Notes under the pieces: model-generated
What the model was told of the DNA's origin: nothing
The model's database searches: none
Seen by the model: the letters and a program-made list of their open reading frames with translations, nothing else
Shown: positions 24,229 through 36,900 of the stretch, piece by piece
How the letters are laid out: each line of letters begins with the position of its first letter
Numbering within the stretch: the stretch's first letter is position 1
Position numbers and translations under genes: made by a program
Assembly (NCBI RefSeq): GCF_004337985.1
Contig: NW_021940918.1
Coordinates: 1,116,001-1,180,000 of the forward strand
Length of the DNA: 64,000 bases
Direction: 5' to 3'
Origin: Pyricularia pennisetigena
Lineage: Eukaryota; Ascomycota; Sordariomycetes; Magnaporthales; Pyriculariaceae

Positions 24229-24995
24229 ATGAGCGCTGCCGGTTACTACAACAACCAGGGCGGCCCGCCTCCTGGGCAGTACAACTCGCCTCCTCCGCCC
24301 CAGCAGGTATGCTATTACTATAAACTTAGCACTGGATCAAAGTCGCCCAGATGTGCAGTTTGTTAACAAGCCCACTTGCCTTCTTGCTTTAGGCATACTA
24401 TCCACCTCAGGGCGGCCCTCCTCCCCAGGGCGGATACTACCAGCAGGGTCCCCCGATGCAGTATCAGGTTTGTTGCCACCACGGTTATGAAAAACGCCGG
24501 ATAATCCGAGTGATATGCTGATGCTTCGTGTACATCGATTACAGCAGCATCCGCCGCCTCAAGGCCAGCCGCAAAAACAGAGCGGTGGCGCTGGTAAAGG
24601 CTGTCTTGCTGTAAGAATCAGCCCCTGTGGTGCAACCTGACTGCGCAGGTGTGATTTTCAGCCTCATTCAAACGCTTTGCTGACAATGGGTGGTGTTGAT
24701 GCATAGGGTCTCTTGGCCGCCTGTGCATGCTGCATGTGCTGTGATTGTAAGTGGAGATTTGACTACCTAATCTTTACTGTAGAACAAAGACAAAGAAAAA
24801 ATACATGTCAGTCTTGCTAACTCAACGATTCATCAGGCATTGAGGACTGTTGCTCTGTGAGTAGCCTCTGTACTCTATTCGGTCGTGCTGCCTTTACGCA
24901 TGGTTGCATCTCCGCCGCAACAGCCCACAGTTCGCGTTCTTATCGTCTGTGCATTGCTAACCAAGTTCTTCATCTAGTGCTTCTTGGAATGTTAA
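24229..24995 (+). CDS. Small CYSTM-like protein: Pro/Gln/Tyr-rich with Cys-rich tail, six exons
   Basis: Exons are 24229-24306, 24393-24467, 24545-24610, 24707-24746, 24837-24856 and 24978-24995, total 297 nt and 98 residues. Every intron is GT-AG, and the last has GCTAACC before CATCTAG. The N-terminal two thirds are repeats rich in Pro, Gln, Gly and Tyr (YYNNQGGPPPGQYN, YYPPQGGPPPQGGYYQQ). The tail reads GKGCLAGLLAACACCMCC, then DCIEDCCSCFLEC, with 11 Cys in the last 31 residues. This is the layout of the cysteine-rich transmembrane module (CYSTM) family, tail-anchored or palmitoylated small proteins linked to stress tolerance in plants and yeast. The role here is inferred from family only. 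No single open frame covers it, so automated callers may miss it. Confidence 0.82.
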
Positions 24996-27900
24996 TCTTG
25001 GTCTTGTCAAAGGGAAGTTGTGAAGCGATTACATGGTTGTTTTTTGTATTTTGCACCCTATAGTTTGTGGTGCCTGAGCCGTGTCTTCTGGTCTTTCCAA
25101 CCTTGTAATATCGTGATATGCATAAGGTTGGGCAGGGGTCCGGTTGGGAAATGGTCGAAATCCTCTCACAAATTATTAACACTATTTGAAAGGTATCCGT
25201 ATATGAATGATATGGATACTATAAGTGCCTGCCCTAGTTTAGTCGTCGTTGAATTTACAAATTCTTGGCGTTTGACGGTCGGCAACCTGTGCCGAACCCA
25301 GTTGTGCCAAGGCTGGCATAGCCACATAGTATTGGAGTTTTGGTACTGTTGGATCCGGTATTGTAGGGCGCATTGCTTTAGTCCGTATGGCCGGGAAAAT
25401 TGCTCGCTACGCTTTGAAGACCGGGCATCTGCGGGTTTTCCGTCTTGGATTAACGTGCACTTTCTGGTGTTTTTGAAGTGAGGATCTGCATATGCAAGTA
25501 TAAGAATCTTTGACTCCAAACACATACCTATGTATGGGAGCAGCATCCAAACCTGTTGTTTTATGTTTATCTCGCTACAGGTCTCTCAATATACCAATAG
25601 GCATGATTGTACTACATACCTCACTACCTATCGAACCCTACCCGCCCCGACAGGTTAGCATCCTCCGTAGGGGCCTAGCAAAACTTATTGCTAAGTCTAG
25701 CATCATAAACTTGTTTGTACTATATCTAACAACAGACATCCAAAACTATGTATCGTCGACACAAATATTTCTGTACATACTTATCTCGGCCAATTCAACA
25801 TCTTACAACCTTGCCTTACGAGAACAATGGACAATGCCCACGTCTCGTTGGGTATTCTTGGAGTGTGTTGGTGATCAATGTTTGAATCCAATGTTGGTAA
25901 AGATAAGTACCTAATCTTTTTTGATCCCTTCCGCATAGCCTATTGGAGAAGCTGTGTCATTTGTCAGCGGCGTCAATCCGCGCGGCTGAAAAAAAAACCC
26001 CCCCGTCAAGTGTGACACGGCGGTATCTTGGGTTGACGACTACAGCCCAGGACCGCCCGTTCCGCCCGTTCCCCTCGGTAGCAACCTCGAGGGGGCTCCT
26101 GAACCAATAGTAAGGCATGAGCCCCTGACTCCCGCTGTTCCAGCCTGCCATGGTGCCGTCGAACGCGCGCAGACCATCTATGCCACCATTGTAGCTCTCC
26201 GGCCTTGGTAATGGCCGCCCGGCCATATAACAAAATGCCTCTGTGGGCAGCCTTGTCTATCATTAGATCAATAGCTACGGCTATGAATTCGGACCAGTGT
26301 AATGCGCCTCCAAGCCTCGGCTCGCCAGCGCGCAGGATATTGATCTTGGTAAAATCCTTGTGAAGCCATACCATTTGACGTCGTCCACTTTGGCAAATGC
26401 TTGACAGCGGGCCCGCCAACCCGGAAGAGCGCCATGCCATCGGCAACGGAAAGAAAATCCATGTAGCCATGTGGGAGCGTAGAGCCTTCAGTCAAGTGGG
26501 CTCCCAGCATGGCGAGCGCCCTGTCGATGGCAGCCCTCACCTTGGCTTTGGGGTTCTCTAGGGCGTCAAGGACCGCACCAGGCAATGCTCGCGTGATCTG
26601 GCGCCACATTGCCGGGAGCATGCAACCATTTCTGTCTGGTTGGCGAAACTAAAATGATCGCAGAATTCGTGAAACTCCCCGGTGCAATCGCGACATCGGT
26701 GGCAAGCCGGAGGTGGATGTCGAGGGAAATAATCAGCCCGGTGGACTTGTGGAGGTGTAGAAACGGGGCAATGCCGTTGCGCCACCATACTGCCATATGC
26801 TTATGGAGTATGCTCACTGCGTCGTTAGGGTTCGTGATATAAGATACTGCCTCTCATGCTACTACTGTTCGACAAGCTTGATGCGCTCATCTTCATAGAC
26901 GTCAGGAAACGACTTGTTTCTTTGCCGTATCGACATCCACAGATCCACGGCTGATTGAAGCGCTCCAGCCAAAGCGCCCGGCCGGCCTCCTCAGGTTCCT
27001 GCGAATGAGCCTCGGAACAATCCTCGGGCGGAGCCCAGTCGGGCCAGGAAGAAGACGCATAGTACCTCGGCAAGCTTGATGCCTCAAAAAAAATTGCATC
27101 TCTTTGCCTAAGGGCAAATGTGACGTAAGGCAGTAAGCATACGTTGACCATAAGGAACTGCTACGAAAAGCCCGGCCAATGCGCGCTATGCAAGTTTTGG
27201 TCCTCGTCTGTCCAGGTCAAGATTTTGCTTGCCTTACCTAACAAGTAATACTCACTTGGCAATAGCGAGCTTCGACATGCTATGCAGTCATCAACTGTAG
27301 CCTGGGATGTTGAGATGCATATCAGAAACACCATCAATATTTATATCCATCCCAGGTTTGTTAGCGGCGCAGCAGCCACCTGCCCCGTCATTTGAGTGAT
27401 TGAGGGCCGCTAAAGTAGCAGCGCTAAGCATGAAAGAACATGGATGAGAGCCATGCCTTAAGCTCGTTTGTATCGCCCTATCTCCTGAAAGCTGTAGTTT
27501 GAATCTACTCCGTGATGTACATCGTACCAAATCGACCAAAGCCGTGGAGTGGGGGTGGTGCTGTTTAGGTAGGTTGTCCCTAAAAATGGCCGGCTTCAGG
27601 CCTGAATTTGCCTACCAAAGGGATCATCCAATCACAATCGGTCTGCCAGCCCCCACTAGGTTACGTAGGTCGGGCAGCGTCTTGGCCCCTGGAAAATCGG
27701 GCCCCGCTTCTTGCTTTGGTCCCAGGTGCCAACAAGCTCACTGAGGTAAGGTATGGTATGCCCGCATACGACCCAAGCTTGCACAGCCATCATTGGATCC
27801 TCCACCTCCCTCCGTCATCAGCGATCTTGCCAATTCTCTAGCTCGCTTACTTTCTCACTCAACGCCAACAGTACTGCAGACGAAGCTCTAGGACTGGCCC

Positions 27901-27996
27901 ATAACCTTTAACCAACCGACTTGTTTTCCTCCATCAAAAATATATTGATCGCAACGCAGTCAGGACGCCGTCGTTTTCGAGGCAAAACCCTCAACA
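24996..27996. other. Gene-poor spacer with a decayed gene
   Basis: Between the CYSTM-like gene and ABP1. 24996-25950 is AT-rich with no coherent protein; 25957-27151 contains the broken minus-strand remnant listed separately; 27152-27996 includes the ABP1 promoter and a TAGGTAGG-type motif near 27568. Confidence 0.5.
25957..27151 (-). pseudogene. Broken reading frames of an unidentified protein gene
   Basis: Protein-like segments follow one another on the minus strand but in different frames: 26817-26640 (ending IILVSPTRQKW), 26640-26370 (GAVLDALENPKAKVRAAIDR, then LPHGYMDFLSVADGMALF), 26370-26226 (KINILRAGEPRLGGALHW, SEFIAVAIDLMIDK) and 26226-25957 (MAGRPLPRPESYNGGIDG, GLMPYYWF). I found no splice sites that would convincingly join all the pieces, so frameshifts are more likely than introns. 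The LPxGYxDFL segment faintly resembles the SMI1/KNR4 fold, but this is weak. A poorly predicted multi-intron gene remains possible. Confidence 0.4.
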
Positions 27997-30565
27997 ATGG
28001 CGTCATTAAACCTTTCTATAAACGGCCCCTCGATCAAGAGCAGCTACCAAGGCGTCGTCAACGGCCAGCTCTCGTCCTCAAGCTCCCCTACATTTGCCCA
28101 ATGGGCTCTATTCTCTGTTCAGGCGCCGCTTTTGAATGCTTTTCAGGATAGCGGCTCAAAGGAAAGCGTCCTCAAGGTCGAGTCCAAGGGCGGTAAGTAG
28201 TTTATGAGCCCTTCGATTTACTTTCCTCGGTCTTGAGGCTTTGTGTACTAACGCTTGCCCTCTGTCTTATTTAAATAAAAGATGGCGAACTTTCCGAGCT
28301 TCTTGAGGACTTCAACGAGGGCCGTATTCAGTTTGCGTTCGTCAAAGTCAAGGACCCAAACTCGGGCCTGCCCAAAAACGTGCTCATTGCATGGTGCGGC
28401 GGAGGCGTCCCTGAAAGAACCAAAGGCTACTTTACCAGCCACCTCGCCGCCGTTTCCAAAGTTCTGCACGGATACCACGTCCAAATCACTGCCCGCTCTG
28501 ACGCGGACTTGAGTCCTGAGTCCATTGTCCAAAAGGTCGCCGATGCTTCTGGCGCCAAGTACACTGCCGGTGGATCTGCCCCGTCCCCAGCCCCTGCCGG
28601 TGGCCCTCCTCCCGTCGCGAAGAAGCCAGTTTTCACGCCCAAGACATCAAGCGGTGCGGGCTCTTTTAACCCGCTTGTTGAGGCTCGACGGAGAAAAGAT
28701 GAGGATGTGGATGCGGATGGTTGGGGGGCGGATGCACCTCCCGTTAACCGGACCGAGATTCAAAGAGTTGAATCAGCCTACAAGCCTACCAAAGTTAACA
28801 TGGCGGAGCTGGTAAAGCAGAAGCAGGAACCGTCGAGGTTTAACGGTGGTGGTGCCGCTCAAGATGACAGGCCTGAGGTGGTCAAGGGTGCCTATCAACC
28901 TGTAGGCAAGGTCGACATTGCAGCTATTCGAGCCGCGGCTAAGGAAAAGCAGGACGACCGACCTACCGTCGTGAAAGGTGCGTATGAGCCCGTCGGTAAG
29001 GTCGATATTGCAGCGATCCGCGCCAAGGCTCAGAAACCCGCAGCCGACGACAGCGAAGACAGACCAAAGACACTGTCGGAGCGGAGCAGTGCGTTCTCTG
29101 CGCCGCAATCTGAGAGGCTGTCATCTTTGCCCAAGCCAAAGGTGGCCAACAAATTCTCCGGGGCATCTTCGTTCACTGGCACGAAAGCACCAGTCCCTGG
29201 TGCATTTGGCCTCGCTTCTCCCTCGGTCTCGGTTCCCGCCCCGCCTCCAGTTGGTGCTGCCAGCCGTACCTTTGCCGACCAAGGAGGCAAGACTCCTGCG
29301 CAGCTCTGGGCGGAGAAGAAAGGCAAACAAGGGCTTACGCCTACCTCTACGGGAGCTCCGGCGCCAGGCCCTGCGTCCCCTGTGGCCGCCCAGAAGAGCG
29401 GTGGTGGTGGGTGGCAGAGCGGTTATCAGGGCAAGAGCTGGGGCACTGTGCAGACGACCAACTTTGGGCGCGGTGGCGCTGCGGTTGTTGAGCAGAGGAC
29501 CGGTGGCGATGTCCAGGAACCAGAACGTGAGCAGGAGAGGCCAGCGTCACCCGCTGGTGTGTCGTCCATTCGCGATCGCTTTAAAGAGGCTCCTCCCATG
29601 GGCAGCGCCGCTCCAAACGCGCCCAAGGCTCCCGGAGGGGGTGATCGCAGTGTCGATGAGCCCACTCCTCCGCCTCCAAACATGTCAAACCGCCCAGCCG
29701 CCCCTGCTGGGGGTTTTGCACTCCCAGGCCTGCCACAACGCCCACCTGAGCCGGAAGAAGAGGAAGAAGAGCCCGAAAGGTCTCCGTCGCCCCCCCGCGT
29801 TGCGATGCCTGTTCCCCGCGGACCCGAGCCCAAGATCGAACCGCCAGCCCCAGAGCCGACCATCCCAGCCCGTGAAATTGAGCGGGCTCTTCCCAAAGAG
29901 GAGGATCTTGAGGAAACACACGATACCCAGGCACGAACGGCAGCCACCGCGGTCGCTGAGCAGCAGTTTGGTCAGGCTCAAGTCGCAGCAGGTCAACCAT
30001 CCACAGGTGGAGGAAAACGTGCATTGATTCAATACGACTACGAGGCGGCCGAGGATAATGAGATAGAGCTTGTGGATGGCCAATACGTCACCGATATCGA
30101 GATGGTGGATGAGGACTGGTGGATGGGTACAAACTCCCGGGGAGAGCGTGGACTGTTTCCCAGCAACTATGTCGAGCTTGTCGAAGATGACGATGCTGGC
30201 GCCGCTGCGCCACCGCCACCGGCGCCTGCTCCAGCACAGGCACAGGCTCCTGCTGCTGCCCCTGCCCCTGCCGCTCCTGCTGCCCCCGCTGCTGCACAAG
30301 CACAGGGGGCGAAGGGCCCCACGGCCACAGCTCTGTACGATTATGAAGCCGCGGAAGATAATGGTAAGATGATTTCTAAAACCTTTACACAAATGATTTA
30401 TGTGGAGTAAAGTTACTAACTCGAAACTCACCGTCTCCAGAACTGAGCTTCCCTGAAGGAGCAAAAATAGAGAACCTCGAGTTCCCTGACGAAGATTGGT
30501 GGTTCGGACATTTCCAGGGCAAGTCAGGCCTGTTCCCTGCAAACTACGTAGAGCTTGATCAGTAG
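27997..30565 (+). CDS. ABP1: Actin-binding protein Abp1 (ADF-H domain and two SH3 domains), three exons
   Basis: Exons are 27997-28192, 28282-30363 and 30441-30565, giving 800 residues. Both introns are GT-AG (GTAAGT...AAAAG, GTAAGA...CTCCAG). Residues 1-140 form an ADF-homology domain (SSSSPTFAQWALFSVQ, GRIQFAFVKVKDPNSG, VLIAWCGGGVPERTKGYF), which binds actin filaments. The central part carries tandem repeats ending in KVDIAAIRA, then Ala/Pro-rich and acidic Pro-rich segments (PEEEEEEPERSPSPP). SH3 domains lie at about 646-701 (ALIQYDYEAAEDNEIEL, EDWWMG, GLFPSNYVEL) and 746-800 (ATALYDYEAAEDNELSF, DEDWWFG, GLFPANYVEL), split by the last intron. Abp1 sits at endocytic actin patches and recruits Arp2/3 activators, kinases and other partners. 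Two SH3 domains is the usual filamentous-fungal form; budding yeast has one. Confidence 0.95.
28863..29036 (+). repeat. Tandem 30-residue repeat in Abp1
   Basis: Two near-identical units, 28863-28952 and 28953-29036, each encode DDRPxVVKGAYxPVGKVDIA followed by AIRA. A diverged third unit lies upstream (about 28742-28830, ESAYKPTKVNMAELVKQKQ). Confidence 0.9.
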
Positions 30566-31195
30566 ATCGAAGCTGGCGAAGCAAATTGAACGGTATCCGG
30601 TAAATATACCCAGCTCGAATTGCGGAGAACTTTTAGCCTTGCGGTCTTATGAAAATCACAAAGCACAAGATTTGATGGAGTCGATATCGCGTTGGGGTGA
30701 TCCCCATTCCAACCCAAGTATGGTGGTGTCTAAAATAGCAGATTTTGATAGCAGTTGCTCGATCTGGACTATAAAATAGTCAATTTGTTTGTTTCTCGCC
30801 AGTGTTTACTTTGTCTCGTTGGAGGTTGGTTATTCACGCAGCGATTGTAGTAAATTGCAGGAATTTCCATGAGATCTAGGCCCAGTCTGGTCGCAGGTCT
30901 AACGCGGATTCATAAACAAAACAAGGGTATATAGTTACACGGACAGATTGCAATCTAGCTATCATCCAGGGATGTAAAAGAAAGTTATGACGAGCCATGT
31001 TCAGCCTTTTGAGTTTATGGGTATCTAAAACCATGAAATAACCCCTAAGAACTTGATTGACAGAGTAAAAGTAACATCCCAAAGAAACCCAAAAAGATGA
31101 AGACAAGAAAATCGCTCAACGCCTATGAAGTCTCGCAGAGACCATGTAAGAAACTATGCTAAAGTGTGGAAGCAAAACTAATAAATACGCCCTTC
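30566..31195. other. Convergent intergenic region
   Basis: 3' flanks of ABP1 (+) and the secreted protein gene (-). No gene seen. Confidence 0.55.
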
Positions 31196-32005
31196 TCAAG
31201 CTTTGACGGTCAGCTTCATAGCCTTGACGGTCTTGGTCCAGTACTCCTCGCGCTTCTTCCACTCGGAGTCCATGGTGTTCTCCTTGACCCCGACGCAGTT
31301 ACTGACGTAGTCGACCCAGCCCTTGCGGGTGCCGGTCTTGATGCCGTTGCGGTCTGCCTCGGAGCACTTGTTGCGGAGGAACCAAGAGCCCGAGGCGAAG
31401 TTGGTCTCATTCCTTTGCAGGACCTTGAGCAGACTCTTCATCTGGTCCTTGTTGAGGGTGGCGGCGTTGGGGGCGTCCTTGACGATCTCGCTGACCTCCT
31501 TGGCGATGGCGGGCAGCGACTTGGCGAATTGGAAATTGAACTATCATGATATGGTCAGCCTCGGGCAAACAGGATATGGTAGAAAAAAACAAACAAGAGA
31601 AAGAGGACTACTGCTTACATCTGCGCTTTGCATGTTGGAGGTGCCCTTGAGAGGGAACTCCTCGGCGTGCTTGGCATCGGCCGGAGCTCTGTACTTGAAC
31701 TGAGCACTTTCGTGGACCGTCAAAGAGATAACGGCCGCCATCTCCCAAGGGCTCTCGTGGAAGTTGTAATCCCTCAGAGCCTCGGCGAGCAGGGGGGCGA
31801 CCTGCTCGGCGGTCGCACACCCGGTGAGCTCAGGAGCGCAAGACTTGGAGTCTGGTGCAATATCCAAGAGAGCAGGCACCGCCGCGATGCGCTCAACCTT
31901 GGGCTGGTCCTTGGGCTCATTGCGGGCGTATATGTTTCCCGAGGGCGCGGCGGCGGCGGCGCTGGCGAGAAGGCCGATGGCAAGGAATGCTGTGGGTGCA
32001 CGCAT
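31196..32005 (-). CDS. Secreted protein, possibly lysozyme-like (two exons)
   Basis: Exon 1 is 32005-31619 and exon 2 is 31540-31196 on the minus strand, giving 243 residues. The 78-nt intron has donor GTAAGC, a GGCTGACC branch-like site and acceptor GATAG, phase 0. I start at the ATG at 32005 because it opens a clear signal peptide (MRAPTAFLAIGLLASAAAAA); the frame extends upstream only through UTR-like sequence. The mature part has four or more Cys that could form disulfides (SKSCAPELTGCATAEQ, RNKCSEADRNG, VSNCVGV). Motifs include ESPWEMAAVISLTVHESAQF, GTSNMQSADVFNFQFAKSL and GSWFLRNKC. This pattern recalls fungal secreted proteins with a lysozyme/chitosanase-like fold, where GTxNMQ and a preceding HES Glu recur. 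Enzyme activity is not established, and it could be a non-enzymatic effector-like protein. Confidence 0.78.
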
Positions 32006-33922
32006 CGTGTACGATTTGGGGGGGAATATTAAGTAACAAAAAACAAGAGATGAAAAACAACAACAACAACCAAAGTACAGAAAATTCAAATATAAAGTCA
32101 AATCAATCAAGACAATGGGATTGCAAATATAAAAGTGAGGTGGCTAGCTTGTAAATATGAAGAGTTGCTTTCCTTGGCTTTTGTACCTGGCGTTGGGTAT
32201 AAAAGAAGCTTCAGGGGTGGTGCTGGCTGCATAAGTTGGTGGGAGGTAAGACGGCGATCTTTGACGATTTATACCGCTGACAATCAAGGACGCCCCTTGG
32301 ATTACGAAGCAGGGTTTCTTCAAAGGAGGGAGAAAGTAAAATTAGGCTTCGGGCAGTGATGTGGGACACAGGTGGTGAGAGAATGTTTGCCTGTTTGTCA
32401 AAAGGGGGATTGATTATTCACACCCGAGGACCCGTCGTTCCAGCGGCTGGCGCCTACTGTATAACTGGACAAAGACAAAAAAGGATCAAGTACGATCGAA
32501 CAGACTAACATAGGATACGGAAGGGATGTGCGTTCTGACAATGGTAGTAAGCAGGGATAACTGAATCCCAAATAGGACAAAATGGGACCACTACAGCCTC
32601 TAGGCGCCAGCCACCATGGCCTCCGACCCCAGTCAGAAAATGGTCTCCAGGGGGCTGATGGATTGATAGCAGCAAATTCTTGCTCGTACAACAAGTCTGG
32701 ACTGGCCGGCGATGACTTTTGGTCGGTAGTGTGGTTTCGAAACAATGTGAATTTATTGGTTCAGTACGACAGAACCAATTGTTTGGTCTCGAGGGCGGTA
32801 AGGCCGGCAAGCACTAAGCAGAACGTGTGGGGATGGCCTAAAAATCGCCCACTTCTCCACAGCCCAGCGGCGTTTCTCATCCACAGCTTGGTTGGTGGTT
32901 GTGGACGTCGTAAGCAGAGCGGGAGAGCGGGCTGTGTGAGGCTAAGGGGTGGGCAAGGCGGGAATCAACTCCCTCCCATCGATAATGCAAGGAAGGATCT
33001 TGATGCCTACGACCTGTGGAGTTTGCTTAAATCAAGGAGACAAGAACCCCGTTCGCTCATCGTCTGGTGAAAAGATTCCGATCCGCTGGTTGTGCTACTT
33101 GCTTTACCTTTACAGTGCTTTACCGTGGCTAAGACGCCTGCCTATCGTTCCGTCTCATTTGTAAAAAAGCCAAGCTGACTGCCGCACGTCAACATAAGGT
33201 GGCTTGGCGGAAATCCACCAAAATACGTCGTTACATTGATGCCTATGGCTGTTTAGGCTCCACAGACGGCTGTCAATGATAGCTTAACTTGCTTAGGTAA
33301 ATAATTACAGGCCGTTCGGACCACTTTCACACAAAGCACAAAGATTGAACTCTCATGGGTCAATTATGCCAAGCAAAATTTGTGAGTCGACATGGACCTG
33401 GTTGCGGAGCGCTGCAACTTTTTCCAACAACAACATCAACAACAACAGCATTTTGTTCGTACTCATCAAAACATCGTAGCCTGCAACGCCCGCCTAAGGC
33501 TACGTGTTGCATTGCGTTGCACCAGCTGATCCCAGAGATACAATCTCGCATAATTTGTCTTTCACCTTCTCCAGGTGTACAATCACAATCTCTTTTGCTC
33601 CCCAAAGTCTGACTCTCATCAGGAAAATCATCCATCCATCCAGTCGGCAGCCGTCTTGTGTTGGCAGTCAGTGGTCGAAGCCGTTTTGTCTTGCGCCCTG
33701 AACTCTCCAAAAACTTTGCCCATTGGCTTTCCAACACGTCACCGAACAACTTTTTTCACTTTGGAAAAAGTGCTTCCCAATTCAGTTCCCTCTGCATTCG
33801 TGGCGAGCATTTGCTCAACTGCACTAGCTCTATTTCGTCCCGTTCCCTTGTGCATACCCCAATGCCCGCTTCCCTAAAGTCTGTTCTTGATTTGGAGAAG
33901 GAATTTCCGTGTCACCATCTCC
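32006..33922. other. Divergent promoter region, no gene seen
   Basis: About 1.9 kb between the divergent secreted-protein gene and the large F-box gene. Open frames inside it overlap one another and lack protein-like composition. Confidence 0.55.
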
Positions 33923-36900
33923 ATGCATGACCCCACAGCCTCCTCTGGCAGTTCTTTTAGCCCAGAAACGCTGGCAACGTCCGCAGCTTGCGATGCACAA
34001 ATGACTGTAGCTGCAGGCCCTGACAAAACCAGCCTGCATTCCGATGGTACCGACGAGATGGGCAGCAATAGTTCTATATACAGAGACGGCCTAGATACCA
34101 CAGCGACGGATGCTTCCTTTCACTCCAAATCTGACTACAGCATTCCCGAGAGCCCATCCGCCGCAGACGAACGAACGAGCGACCCGAGCCGACAACACGA
34201 CCACCCTCACGATCCCCAAGAACAGCCGTCCCGCAAACGAAAAACGGACGACCGACAAGGACATGGAGAATCGAAGCAAGATGACAAACCTGAGGCTGAA
34301 ACCACGGCGGACAGATCCAAAAAGGTGAAGCTGGATTCGATTACAGGAACACCTGCTCCTGCAGTGAAGCGACCCCTTCCACTGGACCGCTCTCTTCTAC
34401 CTGCTGAGATATGGCATTATATCTTTACTTTTTGTCCCCCAAAAACTCTTGGAAACCTCATGGGTGTCAACAAGCTGTTCCACTCATATCTCGATCCTTC
34501 TTCATGTATTCCCTCAAAATCTCAGGAGTCGCCCACGACTCTGGGTCCCGCCGCCGTCTTGAAGCCAGACTCATTATGGAAGGCTTCAAGGCGCGCATTT
34601 TGGCCCTGCATGCCTGCTCCTCTCAAGTCTATGTCTGAACTTGACATGTGGAAATTGGCATGTTCTTCAGCTTGCCATCACTGTGGCAAGCGTGCCGGCG
34701 ATGCCGCCCATGCAACAACAGAGTCTTCCCCTGGACCCGGCATGGACCGTGTTGCCGTTGTGTGGCCGTTTGCAACTCGAACATGCGGACCCTGTCTTGT
34801 TAAAAACTCCGTCAAGGTTTGTATCTTCCGTTTTCCAGACTTCTGCGACGCTGTCTGACTATTTCACAGGAGATTGACCTGCTCCTGTCTTCCTCTACTC
34901 CATCGGCTCTTATGGTTGCGATTCCGTTTGTATTGTTGACCGACAGGCTGGATGCATACTCATTCTCTATGGCCGAGCGTGGGCAGCTACCGAAAGAAGC
35001 ACAATACACCAAGCTCTTTTGGAAAGAATGCGTGGATCGGCTGAAGGAAGAGTTCTTTGAAGTCAAGGCGTTAGGTATGGCCACGACAGAGGAGTGGCTG
35101 AAAGGTCTTGAACGCCGTGGAGTCGAGCTGCAGCAAGACTCTTCAAGATGGGAGAATTATGCCATTTCCGGTGGCATCGATAGGCTACGGTCTAAGCTTT
35201 ACATTGGTTACGAGCCGGAGTCTGTCCAAACCTTGAGCACCTCTATGCCCAACCAAACTCATATCTCCAGATCATTCAGTTCGCAACCAACCGTCACTTC
35301 AGTGGCCAGCTCAGGTAAGCTAGGATCGCGCGAGGTAATCCCAAAACAAAACCGGAACATCAATTAATAAGTCTTGTGCCGACATAGCTGTTGCAACAGG
35401 ACTTGCCTCGCTTCCCCCTCGCACCAATATTGGGTCCAAGCATGAACGAACCCGGGAAGAGGTGGCAGAGCTAAAAGCTGCACGGAGAGTTGAGATAGAG
35501 CGGCGCGCAGCTTTACTGGATCCGCCCATGCAGCCAAGCTTGCTGGTACATATACCATCATTCCAAGCTGCCACGCAGATCATCACACCGCTGGATGACA
35601 GCAGTTGGGAGTTGCTCAAACCGCGTCTGCTTGCGCAAAGGGCAGATGCCGAACAACGCGAGAGGGAGGCTGCTTTACAGGCCACTTTGCAGCAGGAGTT
35701 GGCCGAACGCCGTAGGGCTGCAGACGCCAATAAGGACGACGAGGCGTCCGATAGCGACTGGGATGAACTACAAGGCCCCCTGCGGGCTCGAATCTCGCGT
35801 TACGCTGACGAATTTATAGAGAAGAATTGGGACGACGGCGATAAGGTTTCCAAGGACATGTGTGGAGAGTTTGCAGCTAGCGTGCTACTACATGTCCGGA
35901 AGCAGTTTTATGCGGATGTTGCCAAGGATGCCGCCGCTGCGAGAGCACTTGGAAAGGAACCAACTGTCGACCCGCCGAAAGGCCCCTTTACTCAGAAATT
36001 GACGCTGGAGAATATGAAATGGATCTTTGACGTCAAGATCAGACCGCATACAGAATCGCTCAGGAAGGAGCTTTTTCTGTGTAACGGCTGCGACGCCAAC
36101 TTCAAGTACTACGGGTTTGAAGGCGTGGTTCAACATTACGCGGCCAAGCACACTGGTGCACTCAGTCTCGGGAGCATAGTGGTCTACTGGCGTGCCGAGT
36201 GGCCAGAAATTCCGCCTTTCCGCCCGAATCCCCGAGCAGCTCGGCAATCGTACAATCAGGCACAGGCGCAAATCGCTCAGCAGCAGAAGAACGGTCAAAT
36301 GCGCCATGGCTACCCTACCTACCAGACTCCGCTGCCTTCAGTTCCTCCGCAACACGGACCTGCGTACCCCGTCCCTCCGGCTGCTGCACCTTATGTTGCA
36401 CCACTTTATCCAGAGCCCTACCAGGGTGGTGCTCCGGGGCCATCGTACGTGCTACCGAGCTTTGGTCCAGGCCAGCAGGTGTACGGTCCTCCGGCATATC
36501 AAGCACCGCCGGGTCCTTATCATGCACAGTACCCTGGGCCTCCTGTACCTGCCCCTGTTTACACGCCTTCAGGATATGGTCCGGCCCCTCCCAGCATTGC
36601 ACCACCTCAACCCGCTCCACAGCCACCTGCAGGAGGGTACAGCCACGGCCATGGCGCTTATCAAAACAACCCTGGCTATGTCTATGGTGGCGGCCAGCCG
36701 GGGCCAGATCGGTATCGTGTCCAGCTGGAAGAGATGGCCAAGCTTTCCCGTGAACTATGGAATTCGACTTCGAGTGTTAAAGACCTACCCGGAAGTGCGA
36801 GGTTGCAGGCTATCATCTACCACATGGCGAAACGGTTTCACGCTAAATTTAACGAGCCTGCACCGCTTACCATGTTCATCGATGGTCTGTCGGGCAACAA

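Noticed and set aside
28978..30027. 349-codon + frame and a 299-codon minus frame in ABP1
   Set aside because: Both are shadows of the long Abp1 exon, which has recognisable ADF-H and SH3 domains.
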